The notes: generated by a model not told the origin, from the letters alone. Numbered from the stretch's first letter, positions 11,379 through 23,790 are shown. The stretch: 64,000 nucleotides of DNA from Todiramphus chloris collaris (GCA_025345505.1 JANVCC010000049.1:7717568-7781567), one strand, 5' to 3'. Program-made: numbers and translations.

Positions 11379-14077
11379 ATTCTCCTTTTTGGCAAAAGTG
11401 AATTTTCATTAATTCCCCCAGCTGGAGGTTCACCATTTTCCAGAGGAATTTGGCCATTTTCCCAGTGTGCAAAGCCTCTGTGGGTTAGCACCAGCAGGGT
11501 TTCATTTTCACAAGATCAGCCTCCAAATATGCAATACAGCCTATTGTCTAAATACAGTATGAGCACAGCTCAAGCCACCTGATCAGGGCCTGGTTTCCTG
11601 GCATTTACTTTCCCCATCTGTTGGCTTTTAGCATAAATTGAAGCGCGAGTGCCTACTAATGCTAGTCTCGCATTTGAACGTGCTCACGAAGCCATCATCT
11701 AACATGCAGAGCATATTGGACCCAGTTCAGTTTATGTGAAACACAAGGCACATCCCCAAGACAGAACTGGAATCGCTTTGAGGGCGCGTTCTTTGCCCAT
11801 ACCCCTTTCTGCTACGCATGCATAAGCTGAAGACCTCTTTTTGGAAAGAGAGAAATGCACGTAAATAGGAGCTTCCCTCAGGCTAACTCTGAACCCACTT
11901 CATTTCTCATCCGACCTCCAAACACGTTCCAAATGAGCTTGGAGAAAGCGAGACCATTATGGGGAAAACATGGAGTTTTGAGTGATGAGCTCCCAAATTT
12001 CCTCGCACGTTAACGACCGGGACGTGCAGAGGAGTGAGGCAGCTCGGCGCAGCGGGACGGCTCCCTGCAAAGCCACGCACCATCCGAAAGCCTGCCTGGC
12101 GTTTCCAAGCTGCCCGTGGTTTTTTGCAACCTCCAAGGATTCTCTCTGCACAAGGGCTGCAAGAAACTTGAGCTTCTGGACCAGGTGAAAAAGCAACCTT
12201 CCTAAAAATGCAGCAGAAGGGTACAGAAACCAAAGTTCACATTTCACTACCAGCCACTTCCAGAGGACCCTCTCCAAGCATCGCAGCTCAGAAAACTGGG
12301 ACTCTGAGGAGCTGGGGTTTGTCTTCTGCCTTGTGTCACAACCCCATGGAGCAGAGGCCCCTTGCGTGCCACCACACGGCTCCAGGGATTGCCATGCTCA
12401 TCCTGGACCCGGGTTTCTGAAGGTCAGTTTCCCTGTAGCCCGGGCAAGGAGGGATCATGCTGATTAAGAAGCTTACCAAAATCAGCACCTAGACCTAACC
12501 CATGAGGCTTTTCTGGATTTGTGTGCCTGTAATGTCAATAAAGGAGCTTCTTCCATATGTGCACCTTCTCAACATCTCAGTTTGCCTTTATCTCTTCGAT
12601 TCATCCTTGAAAGCAGCCATAAAGGCTTGCTTCACATTTCATCCTTTATTTCTCAGAAGTGCCTTCCAAGGACAGAGAGGCACCAGCTCCCTTCTGAGGG
12701 ATGGGCAGGGTGGAGCATGACTGCACAGACAGAGTTTGTACATCCTCTTAACTTGTCGATGTATTTTATATTGCTGCACAGGCAGCCTCTGGGCCTCTCC
12801 CTTTGAGCATCCAAGCAGCAGCACTGCAACCTTGATGGGACCGGTGAGGATGTTTTGCTTTGCTTTCCCCAGTCCCAAGAAAGGGGGTTATTTTCTACTT
12901 TATCTTCCCTGGGAATTTCAGGCAAGGCCTCCCCCACATCCCTCTACGCAAAGAGCAGAGAAAACTCCCTTCTGAGCCCAAACCACCATTCATCTTCTCC
13001 TATCTCCGGCGTCACAGACACATTTTTTCTTCCCTCCTGGGCAGCAGGCAGGAGCAGGAGAAGCTGAGCGGGCACAAAACAAATAGGCAACATGGAGCTC
13101 AGCAGGAGGGCTGCAAGGAGGGCAGACGTGGTCCCAGGAGAGCTGACATGCAACGATGGGTATAATCTGGCAGTCCCTGCCCCAGGCCAGCCCCAACCCA
13201 CCATCACTCACCCATCCTCATTGGGAAGTCTGAAAGGTCCAGCTGAAATGGTGCTCTCCTGCCTGCCCCCAGCAAAAGCAGCTGCAGGAGGGGTCCCAGT
13301 TCCATCACCGCTTACTCCCTCTGTGGGACCCAGCTGCTCCCCACACAGCAAAACACCCCTGGAAACACAGGCTTTGCAAAGAAGGTGTCAAGACATCCCC
13401 AGCCTCCTAGCAGCCACTGCCAGAAACACTTCTTTTTACATTTTATTTATTTCCTTGCCATCAAGCTGCATCCTTGCTTGCATAAACCACAACCTGCCAA
13501 GAGGTCCAGGGACAGATCCAGCACTGCATGTGGCTGCTGGGGAGGGAAGCCTGCAACACATCCACAACACGGTGGCTGCATCCATAAGTCAACTCCATGG
13601 CACTCCCGGGACTAGGGAAGCTCAAAAGGAGCAGGAACATCCCTAGATGATAATGGATACCCACCAGGGACCTCTCTCATCCCTCCACTTTCCAGTCCAG
13701 GTCGTGCCCAAACCTCAAGTGTTCAGGCATCTATTTCTAGAAGACCTTCCACACTAAAGCTGGAGCACAAGGAAAATTCACGGGTGCCCCATATTTCTCA
13801 AGGCTCTGCCTAGCAAGAGAACAGCACAGGCAACTGCCTGCTCCTGGCACAGGACCCCCAGGGCAGGGTGTCATTTCTCCCAAGAACAGCACTTTGGCAG
13901 GGAACATCCCATTCCAGGGGGGGGAACAAAAGGATGTGGATTTGAAAAGTGGCACAGACATCTCCCTATATAGCTGTGTGCTATTCTCATCACACGCAGC
14001 CCCTGCCCAGGGAAGCCTCTGCCTGACCCGTGCTCGCGTGATGCACGAGAGGCCCGGTCAGGGGCTGACGGGGAGCG

Positions 14078-14127
14078 TGCTGCAGAGCATCCCATCAAAC
14101 CATGCTGCAGAGCATCCCATCAAACCA
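14078..14127. repeat. 25-bp tandem duplication
   Basis: TGCTGCAGAGCATCCCATCA plus AACCA occurs at 14078-14102 and again at 14103-14127 without mismatch. Confidence 0.95.
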
Positions 14128-15216
14128 GGGGAAACAGCCACAGTGTCAGGGCTGTTTGCCACGCCTACGCAGGGTGCCTCAAAGATCCCAGCCCTGATTC
14201 CACCAGGAGCTGTGCTGGTTAACCAAGTGACACCACGTCCCAAGAGAGCCTCCACACTGGCATTGCCCCACCAAAGGTTGGGCCCAGCTTGACCAAGCAT
14301 CTCTCCAGGCACAGAGAAATATGCTTTTTGACCTCCTTGTGCCCAGTGCAGCTCCCAGCTGCCCACAGAGAGGGTCTCAGCTCTCCCCATCAGCACAGAC
14401 CACATCTGGAAACAACCACTGCTTTACAATGCCAGGAGATTCTCTCACCAGCACAACCCACCCTGGGGAGGTTTGCAAGCTGTGCAAGACCAGCACTGGG
14501 GACACACACCACTTCTCCTTTCCCAACTCCTTTTAGGAAAAAATAAGTTCCCCTCTCAAAGCAACAGAAATTGCTATGCAGTCCATTTGGCACCATCACT
14601 AACAGAGCCAAATGGTTCAGTCTATCCTGGGCAGAGAAGTGCAGGGATACAGCAGAGAGCGAAAGTCGTTAAGCCATTCTGTAGTTTGCTTTGTGCTGTG
14701 CAGGGAACTGCCCGTTAAGTTGGCACTCATTCACTGTGAGAAGTAGTTTTTAACTCTAATAACTAAGGAAAAAAAAAAAAAATTACAGAAATGAATGGAA
14801 GTAGGCTTGGTTACCCTCCAGGTGATGCAGACTCAGGGGGCAACCACCCCTTCCCATCCACGCTGCTCTGCCACCACAGAAGGCTCCCATTACCTGCCAC
14901 AAGCACAGGAGGGGATCTCTCATGCACAGCCAAGATGAAAATCCCAAAGACTTTGCAAGGTGGCAAATCATTCTGCAAGTCCAAGTCTCCAATGTCCTCA
15001 TCACGCTGAGCTTCCACTCATAATGCCAGGAGAACGCAAGGGTCTGCTGCCAGTTCAGGTCACCAGAGGTACCCAGCTGGGTGGGATGGGAGTGCAGCCC
15101 CACGGCCCGACCCCAGTACCAACAGGTTTGAAGGTGCTGTCACTCCATATCATAGAATGGAGAAGAAACCATTGCTGACTTGCCTTTCCCCTGAGGAACA
15201 GTTTTAATTGGAGTTT

Positions 15217-15240
15217 GTCCATGTCCATGTCCATGTCCAC
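15217..15240. repeat. (GTCCAT)4 hexanucleotide repeat
   Basis: Four copies of GTCCAT, the last with C for T. Confidence 0.95.
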
Positions 15241-16245
15241 CATATAATTTTCATCTGCAAAACTGTTGGGGTTTTTTTTTGGTTGGTTTGTTTTGGTATT
15301 TTTTAAATGGTGAAGCCATAAATTACCCCCTCCTTTGAATTTCCCTCATGCTATTGCCAGGATTTGCCTCCGAGGAGAGCTCTGCAAGAGCTGCAGCATT
15401 CAAACTATCGGGGTCACCGAGCCCAACAAAGGGTTTGCTGGTGCAAGGGGGGGTAAATTCCACATTGCATCACTCCAGACCTCCTCAACTAGCAGAAAGC
15501 TCCATTTTCACTAACTCCTCTCAAGGTAGGTGCTTTCCACTCCACAGCCCATCATGATAGCCATGGGCACCACAGCCCGTGCCATCATGTGCAGATAAAC
15601 CAGGTACAGGAAACTTCTGCCTGCAATCCACCCACTTGAGTGGGAATCTTCCCACAGACTACAGAAGGCTCTGCATGAGTTGGAATTGGTTGTATCATCA
15701 CCTCCAAGTGCACCCATCACTTTTATTGGTGCTTTTTGCTGAGCCATGCTTCACCTTCAGAGAAAGGTGCATTACTGCATGCAAGCTCCAGCTCAGGGAT
15801 GAGAGTAACAGCAACGTGGCTTAGGAAGTACTTACGGTGCAGAGGGTCCAGCTGAGTATTTACACTGCAGCATTCAGCTGAAGTCACACAAGCCTTATAT
15901 TTCTCTGTAAATACACTGCCACAAAGAAAACCTTGCTGCAAAACTGGAATTGCTCCCAGCTCTGTCCGTTCCTACACCAGCAGGCAGCTTTTTTCATGGC
16001 TCTCAGAGACATGAGTCCTGAAGAGGACACCTCACCAGCACAAAGTGGGAATACAGCCCAGGCTGGCCACCAGCTCAGGTACCGCTCACCACCTCCTCTG
16101 TACCGTACTCGCAGCACAGAGTGCCCCTTCCCATGCCAAACCACCCCAGTCTGTGGGTGTCCCAGACCTGGGAGTGACTCCATCACCCACCAGCTGGTAT
16201 TTTCACCCCTGTCTAGCACTGCATGGTCAGAAAGCAAGGGTTTTG

Positions 16246-16370
16246 AAACCAACTTGCTTCCAATTTCGGTAAGAATAACTAACGAAAAGCTAATTCTGCT
16301 GGTTTTGCCACTGGTGTGTGCCCACGGGGCTTGTTCCCATTCCCAGCTCCAGAAACCACGGGTCAGAAAC
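16246..16370 (+). repeat. Diverged direct repeat, copy A
   Basis: Shares with 17294-17422 the ordered blocks AACC..TTGCTTCCAATTTC, CGAAAAG, AATTCTGCTGGTTT, CCCAC.GGGCTTGTTCC and CTCCA. By eye about 75-80% identity over ~125 bp. Family unknown. Confidence 0.8.
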
Positions 16371-16956
16371 CCATGCCTAGGTTGGGTTCTGCGTGCTGTG
16401 GCTGTCCCCTAACAGCAGTCCCACACACACACCTCCTAGCTGTCACTTCTGAGGAGCCCAAGCTCCCATCCAGTCCTGCAAAAAATGTCCTGAGTTTTGG
16501 GTGGGGGCATCTGTGTTACCCTACTGTGGAAGGTCTCTTCAGAGCCTGACACAACATTCCTTCCCAGCAGAGTCAGGCTCTGTCCTCCAGGCATGGCCAA
16601 ATACTTTTAAAATGCAGGCTCAGCATCCAACCCTCAGGTTGCTTTTAAAACAGTACAGTGTGATGCGAGCCAAGATGCATCACGGACGTGTCATCCAACA
16701 GTCAAAGCTAAACAAAAATCTGAGAAGCTAGCTGTAAAGGTAAAAAAAACCAATCCCAAAGCCTTTCAAAGAGCAGTGTTGTTACAACAGCATCTTCCCA
16801 GGGCAGCATGGCAAGAGGCAGCTGGCGGGCACAGGACCGAGTAACTCACGTATTGAGAAAGTGCCTTTGCACACATAGCGTGCGGAGAGCCCGAGCCCCT
16901 GGAAAAGCTTGCTTCGGGGAGACAAATCAGCCTTATAAATTCACCCCTTTTGGAGA

Positions 16957-16966
16957 GGGGGGGGGG
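16957..16966. repeat. G10 homopolymer
   Basis: Ten consecutive G within GGAGAGGGG..GAAGCG. Confidence 0.9.
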
Positions 16967-17262
16967 AAGCGCAGGGAAGGGGCTAACGGCTGCTTTATTG
17001 CATTAGGCAGCATCTTCATTAAGGCAGAGCAGAGTAACCGAGGGGAATGTGCACGTAGCGTGACTTCTTTGCTAGAACTCCACAAACCGCCAACTGGCGG
17101 CTCCTTGGCTCCTGGCCACCCAAATCCAAGAGACCATCTGGCAACTGGTTCAGCTATCCCCTCCCCAGTTAACAGATGTACACTAGATGGTGTGGGAACA
17201 GCATTTTACAGAAGCAATTAGTTTAATCCTCAGCTAAACAGTTTAAATTCCAAGTGATTTGA

Positions 17263-17280
17263 GGGGGGGGGGGTGGGGGG
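17263..17280. repeat. G11-T-G6 run
   Basis: Near-pure G tract on the plus strand. The run can support a G-quadruplex. Confidence 0.9.
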
Positions 17281-17293
17281 AGGAAAACCCAAA

Positions 17294-17422
17294 AACCAAC
17301 CCAATTTGCTTCCAATTTCAGTGAGAAGTAGCGAAAAGGCAATTCTGCTGGTTTCACCACTGATGCCTGCCCACAGGGCTTGTTCCTGTTCCCTACTCCA
17401 CGTGCTGGACATCAGACAACTG
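17294..17422 (+). repeat. Diverged direct repeat, copy B
   Basis: Partner of copy A, about 1.05 kb downstream in the same orientation. It is preceded by a G-rich run (17263-17280) that copy A lacks. It could be a local duplication or two insertions of an unnamed repeat. Confidence 0.8.
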
Positions 17423-17534
17423 CCAGATTTATTCTGAGGCTGCAGCTGGGTGGCCACCACTCACTTGGCCATGCAAGAGCTGCACATGCTATCCCATAGT
17501 CAAAGCCCAACTGGGTAGAGGCTGATCTTTGAAA

Positions 17535-17760
17535 TGCAGATCTGCTCTGACTTCAGCTCCTTATCTGACCTTGGGCAAATCATTTAACCTGGTTAAAATT
17601 ATTTGCTTGGCTCACACACCTCCTCATCTCCAGAAAACAGGGCAAATTATGTGGTCCTGCTCCAGCGAGTGGTAAGGTGGAATCAATTAGGGTTTGTGAA
17701 GCACTTGGAGACTCTTGAATGGAAGGAATCACAGAAATACCGAAAACTGTTATTAATTAC
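17535..17760 (+). mobile_element. MIR-like CORE-SINE remnant
   Basis: Contains TCTGACCTTGGGCAAATCAT followed by TTAACCTGG, then CCTCATCTCCAGAAAACAGG, the core of MIR-type SINEs (consensus: ACCTTGGGCAAGTCACTTAA ... CCTCATCTGTAAAATGGG). It is followed by GTGAAGCACTTGGAGACTCT and a TTATTAATTA tail, resembling the LINE-derived 3' end of this superfamily. Such elements are ancient, and survival in this condition in a bird is uncommon. Confidence 0.65.
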
Positions 17761-18179
17761 ACTAACTGATTAATTATTATTAAATTAGGACAATTTTGTC
17801 CTCTTGAGAGGAGAAAGGTGTGTTTTCCAGCCATTTCTTTTGCTCACGTCCTTAAAAGAGTGACTTTCCAACTGGAGAAGACTGAATGAGGAGCTTAACC
17901 CAAATAAAATAAATTGCCAGTAATTTCTGGTATCCCCTATGCCATTATTGAACAATTTGCATTTGAATCAGGGCTTTTTCCATCACAATCCAGCTTCACC
18001 TGATCCTGCTCTATAATCACCATCCCCATTTATGAAATCCCAGCATGTCGCCGCAGAAATTATGTCACAAATTCATCATTATGACTTCCCCAGCAGGAGC
18101 AATTGGAGCTGAAGATTGGCTGTAAAACTTGCCTTTTTACCAGTCCTTCTTTAAAGATATTTTAATATTTTTTTAAGGT

Positions 18180-18900
18180 ACAGAAGTGAGATTAGCTACC
18201 GTGGGGAATTAGGTGAACATGTCATGAATATCCCAGGGATACAAGATTACACCCATGAGTCACAGGAACCATAAAATATGATCAAGAGACTTTATGAAGG
18301 ATAATCTTTGAAATCAACTCCTAATCTCTGAGCGGTTTACATAAAACAGACTATTAGCTTTAAAAAAAAAAAGTAGTAATTCAAAATTCAAAAGTGAACC
18401 AGGCTGATAATAGCAAAGTTACATCTCTTTCCGTCAGGAAGGCTTATCTGTCAAACCACTCCAAACACCAGGGCTTACAGGTTTGCACATTCCTTTGATA
18501 ACATGATAATTAGTCAGGTACCATGGCAAGAAACAGAGAGAGTCAACTTTTGAGGTAAATAATTTATATTTAAATATTTTAGACTCTTCTTGCTAGGCTG
18601 TGCTCCTCTCGCTGCTGCTTGTCAAAGACTGGCGTGTGCTGTATTTCCTAATGAGAGCCACTGAAGGACTTTAACACTGGGGAAAACCTTAAAACAAAGA
18701 CTATTTATGCTATAAGCAATGCACTTTGCCAACAATTGTCTTATTATCCCCTTTAATTATTGAAAACAAACCACATTGGAATAAAGACTTGTTTCTAGCA
18801 CTGTTAGAGCTGAGAAAATAGTTCAGTGAAAAATTAAAAACACCTCATAGAGAATATAATGCCTGGTTTGGGGACCACACTGGTGTGTTTGCATGGTTTG
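18180..18900. promoter_or_regulatory. Candidate conserved non-coding block
   Basis: 720 bp of balanced-complexity AT-rich sequence with no open frame, no repeat hallmark, and many TAATTA, TTATGA, GATAA and ATTTAAAT-type binding cores. This texture is typical of vertebrate conserved enhancers, but I cannot align it, so the call is tentative. Confidence 0.35.
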
Positions 18901-21900
18901 CTACCATGGGATGCTCACAGGGTGAGCCCAAGGGGCTTCACGTTGGTTGAATTCTCTCCCCATACACTTGGTTTCTTCTAAACTAAACACCTCTCCGACA
19001 TTCTGATGGCCACTGACACTTTGCTGAGGCCCAGAGAGCCCTGTGCACGTGGGGTGGGCACCACCGTGGTGCCAGGCCCGGTGCTGCCCCTGCTGTGCTG
19101 CTGGCACCCTGCTCAGGTCCTGCTCCCATCACCCTGGGACTTGTGCCCCACAGACTCAATGCTCCTGCCCAGCCTCTGCATCCCTCTGGAGTGGGGCACA
19201 ACAGAGACAGGACCGGGTAGAAGGGTTCCCAAATATCCCTTGGGTGTTAACAAGGGAGATAAGGGGAAATCTGTTGTGGGTTTTTTTGTTTGTTTGGCTT
19301 TTTTTTTAACTTGTGCTGAAACACAGATGCTCCTTGTCCAGTAGTTTTATCATCATCATGATGCTTGGTGGCATGGCCTGTCATTCCTTGGTAGCTGAGA
19401 ACTCTCCTTGGCCATTTCATCAGAGGAATGAGATGCTTAAGGAAGGGCACAGCACAGACAAGGTTTGGGATGCTCTGGACAGCTGAGGAGCAAGGCATTT
19501 GGAAGGGGAAGCAGAGAGAAAAATCCAAATTTCCTCCCAGCCACCCTGGGCACGCACTGGGCTCTGCTTCTGAAGCACTGCCCCACTTCCAGCCCTTTCC
19601 AGGTCTTTCCTGGAACCATTTTCCCCTTCCCCCTGTTCTCCCAGGCATCCACCCCTCCACGCAGCTGGAGGCCACCCCGTCCTCTGGGTTTCAGCAGATG
19701 AGCCTGGGTGGTTTGAGAAGAGTCTGCTCCCGTGGCAGAGGAGATCAAAGCTGCCATGCGCCAGCCCCTCGCTGCATCGGCCATGAACTCAAACTGCCAT
19801 CAATTCTCGTTTGTGCCAACACAAACTATGGCAGCTGGGAAATTACCCCGCCGTAAATCACCGTCTCTTGCTCGTCAACCATCAGTCCTCTAGTTGGATG
19901 CACACATTTCTCCTCTTCTCCCCACCAGCTTTTCACCTTTACTAAACTAAGACCCAAGCAAAGTAGGTGGCAGATACGTCCCGTGTTTAGTTACAAGAAA
20001 TCTTCTGGTGATGCCGTTCAGCAGCCTGGTGGGTTAATTAGATCTTTGTTGTTTCCTAGAGTGCAATGTTTGACTGGCAAGAGACACCATCCATTTTAAA
20101 CCAACTGAAAACATTCAGATGAGCAAGAAACCACAAAACTTTCAGAAAAAAACCCAAAACAACCAAAGAGGTGTGGCATAGACTGGGAGCTCAGCCCTCC
20201 CCATGTCCCCAGAAGAGCTGCACTACAAGCAGAGAGTGACCATCAGCACGCAGGACCCTGGAGCTGTAAACAGGAGTTATTTAGTGCCAGTAAGCCTGTT
20301 ACATTGTAATTGAGCCTTTCCACTTCCGAGCGGCGACAAGCAATAATTAATTAGCAGCAAACACTCTAATGGCTATTTGATCCTTACTCCAGCAATTAGA
20401 CTCTTTCAGCTGAGAGGTCTGTCCCAGCAAGGCACAACTCATTAATGGAAAGAGCAGGAGGAAACGTGGGAGCCATTCAGAACTGGAAGAAAGGAGAAAT
20501 AAAGAGGCCTGGTCCCACACACCCCATAGCAAGATCCTGAGGAACCAGCTAATTAGATCACCACTGAATTACGTGCAGTATGCAGGAACGGTGGTTGAAA
20601 GTTGTTAATGATGCATTGAGTGAGAAGGCATCCAGCCCTTCCCGAGGGGTACCTGCATCAGGCAAGGGAAGCCTGGCTTCTTGCTCCTACAAAGCACAAG
20701 CTGCAACATCCACCACAAAAAGTGGAGCTGGAGTTGACAGCCACCCACTGGATTTGATCCACGGGCCATGGACCTGTTCAGGGGCTTCAAAGGGATCTTC
20801 TTTCAGGCTGCTTTGGGGTTGAGTCAGAAGTTTGGGAGGTAAAAGGCATCCTTCTCCCTACCTCACCCAACACAACATTGTGCCACAAGGTCAGCAGGAG
20901 TCCTCCACACCCCCAGCCACCCCAGTCTCCCTTTCACAAAGTACAAGCTTTAATCATGTTATAGACATGCCTCCACCAGCCATCATATAGACCCCAGGAT
21001 GACAGGAGGTAAGCATGACACATGCCCCGAGGTCTTCTCCTGTACAATGAAAGGCTGGGGCCATGTGCAACATCTAGCCACCCATGGCAGGGACTTGTCT
21101 GCCCTGCCATCCCTGAGGGCCAAGCACCTTCTCCCATTGCCACCACAAGCCAAGTACCATCCTTCTGGCTTTACACCCAAGACACACAAACACCCCAACT
21201 GATGGGCTAAGCTTGCAGGGTTTCATTCCCTCCTTCACATTTCTTTCTTTGGATGCTTCACCGTTAAGCCATTTGGTCTCCGTTAAGTGCAGAACAATCC
21301 CTTTCCCCTCTCAAGATCCTGCAGCACCAGGGTCCTGCTGTTTTCCAGAAAGCACATGTTTCACAGCTCCTGAGAAGGTACCTGGTCTGGGGTCCCCCAA
21401 GCTTGCTGTCCCAGTGGCATTGCAGCCTGGGGTTACTGCCAGGACACCCCACGGCACAGCCACCCTCCTCCTCAGAGACCCTCCCTACTCTAAGGGAGCC
21501 TCAGAAACCAGCTCCCACCTCCCAGGTGACCACCCCTGTCCAGGAAACCCCCCTGCCAAGGCAACATCACCACAGTTACTGTCACAAACACCCCTCTTCT
21601 CCCACCCCCTTCAGAGAGAAGTTCAACAGCTGTGGTTTAACTCCCCTTTTGTCCTACCATTTGAGGCACGCAGACAGCAGAAGGTCCAGCCCAGCACTGC
21701 CCTTCTTCTCCAGCTCAGCACCACCCCTGAAAGCCCTCCCAACTTCAGTGGCAGGGTCCTATGGGCTTTGCCACTTAATGCCCCTCAGCTGCACAATTGA
21801 TACCAGTTCACCGCTTCCCTCCTCTGCTGCAGGAGCTGGTTCAGCTCCCCCAGCCTGCCCAGCACCAAGCTGTGTGTGCAGCCTCCCAGGACACCAACTA

Positions 21901-22618
21901 GACCATCTTACCTGTGCTTCACCTTTTCTAGGTTCTGTGGGACTTCTTCCTGCAGTACGAGCTCACGCTGCAGTGCATTAAGGATCATGGGCAGCTGTTT
22001 CAGCTGAAGTATCTACCTCCTTTTTTTTTTTCCCTCTCAACCACAGCTTTCCTGCTGACACAGCCTCCAGAGGAGGTGTTTGGAGGGGGGAGAAGAGAAA
22101 GCTGGGAGTAGACTGAGCCTGTGAGGAGCCTGAAGACTCAGAGCCACCTGTGTGACCCCACTTCCCCCAGGCTGGGAGCTCCCTGCTGCCTCTCCATCCA
22201 CACCCTTCCCAGAGGGATGCCTGGCCATGGACAGCTGTTTCACATCACTTGAATGACACAGGATCCACCTGATGCTAAGAACCCTTCTGCTCCCAGACCA
22301 ACACCACTGAGAGACCTCGAGCGTATCTCCTGTTGTTTCCTGGGAGCATCAGAGAACACCTACTCAGTGCATCCCATGCATCCATGGCAAAGAGAAGATC
22401 AGCCAACAAAGACAAAGAGCTGAGCAGCTACAGCAGGCAGGATGGGGTTTATCCTGGGACACCCAGTGCCAGCATCAGTAGGAAATTTATTGGAAAAAGT
22501 ACCCCATGCTAACCCATAGGGGAACCTACACGTTGGTCGCTGCCAACCCGATGGATTGTCACGTAATCTGGATTACGGTTAACCCTGAGTGTGTGACCAG
22601 GCCATACAAAGAGACCAC

Positions 22619-22733
22619 CTGTAAAGGTACAAGCATCATCTGTAGGTCAAAGAGAGGACCTGTAAAGGTACAAGCATCATCTGTAGGTCAAAGAGAGGAC
22701 CTGTAAAGGTACAAGCATCATCTGTAGGTCAAG
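22619..22733. repeat. Tandem repeat, 41-bp unit, 2.8 copies
   Basis: Units at 22621-22661, 22662-22702 and a partial at 22703-22733, identical over the shared bases. The unit includes GTAAAGGTACAAGCATCATC and TGTAGGTCAAAGAGAGGACC. Perfect identity implies recent expansion. Confidence 0.96.
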
Positions 22734-23454
22734 CTGAGCCAAATGCAATCCCAGGTCCGTCACAGCTTGGGGAAACTACTTTTTCTCTGCTGGTCACAGC
22801 ACCTTCAAGGTGATAGTACTTCCTTGCAAACCCTCCCCAAACACCCAGCTGTTACTCACACTGGTTACTGCAGAAACCCCCATAAGGAAGAGGCAGGGCT
22901 GCTGCATCCGTGGTGGTCTCAGGACAGCAGTGGGAAAAGCTCTCCAGGCAGGAGGAGTGTCTTATTAAGAGAACTAATGCAGCCAGGACACCTGGCCATG
23001 GGCTGCCCTCCCCAGTCCCACTCCCCTGGCCAGGCTGCCAAGGATGCTGCAGTGCCCGGGTGCCCAGAATGTGTTGTTACCGTGTCTCTTTTTGCCATCA
23101 TCCTTTGAGAGGAGCGTTTTTGAGGTGCTGACATAACACCAGTAGATCCTGTGCAGTCTGGGAGTATCAGTTCTTGATCCACCCAGCAACCACACTACCA
23201 GGATTTCCTTTATTGCCCTTCTCTGGGGGAAGTTACAGCCTCACTGAGAGCTCAGTCGTTTACATCTCTTCTCTGTGAATGGTAGCTCGAGAGAGAGATA
23301 AACATCCTCTGGATGTACAAATATAATCCTCATCCCATAGAGTCCAAAAGACTTTTGCCCGGGCTCCCACACCTCTTCATCTACTGCAGAGCCTGTCAAG
23401 GAGCAGCACAGGAGGGAAATGAAACCAGAAAATATGGGAGGCACATGTGCCTGT

Positions 23455-23790
23455 CTGATTAACCCGACTTTTTATGATAAACAAAGCAGCTCAAGGGCCC
23501 TGTTCTTTCTGCCCTTGTAATAAATCTCCCTTTTACTGGTTTATGATGTCAAACATCTAAGAGTTTTCCCCGAGTTGCAAATAGAACATAAATTACCTTG
23601 GGTAAACTCCACAGACACTAATGTTATCTATAAAAATCCTGGCGCTAATAATTTCACAGAAAGTCTAAGGGCTTCCCAGTTTGTATGAGCACAGCTAATT
23701 AGTGCACACAGCCTGTAACTAAGAGGCAGCTAGATTAGGAAGATAAAGTACGGTAGGGTGAACTCCCTAACTGTAGTTAGATTGCATAGC
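23455..23790. promoter_or_regulatory. Candidate conserved non-coding block
   Basis: ORF-free AT-rich stretch with TTTATGATAAACAAAG, TTTATGATGTCAAA, GCTAATTAGTGC and TAATAAAT cores (forkhead, CDX/HOX and homeodomain-like). No repeat match recognised. Tentative. Confidence 0.33.

Larger units (their letters stand above)
10108..17534. other. Intergenic flank, no gene recognised
   Basis: Moderately GC-rich DNA with many short frames on both strands; the longest (13092-13646) has no domain, splice or codon signal. Holds the 25-bp and hexamer repeats, the G runs and the diverged direct repeat. Confidence 0.7.

Noticed and set aside
11907-12277. Possible CLYBL first exon in a mildly CpG-rich patch
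   Set aside because: The minus-strand translation does not resemble the mitochondrial leader or the citrate-lyase motif, and no matching donor-bounded exon was found.
13092-13646. 184-codon plus-strand frame
   Set aside because: No domain, no splice or Kozak support, and low-information composition in GC-richer DNA.
21213-21800. 195-codon plus-strand frame
   Set aside because: Proline/serine-rich chance translation. It opens with TTG or GTG rather than a convincing ATG, and there is no homology I recognise.
22619-22733. CRISPR-like direct repeats
   Set aside because: Units are contiguous without spacers and the window is vertebrate.
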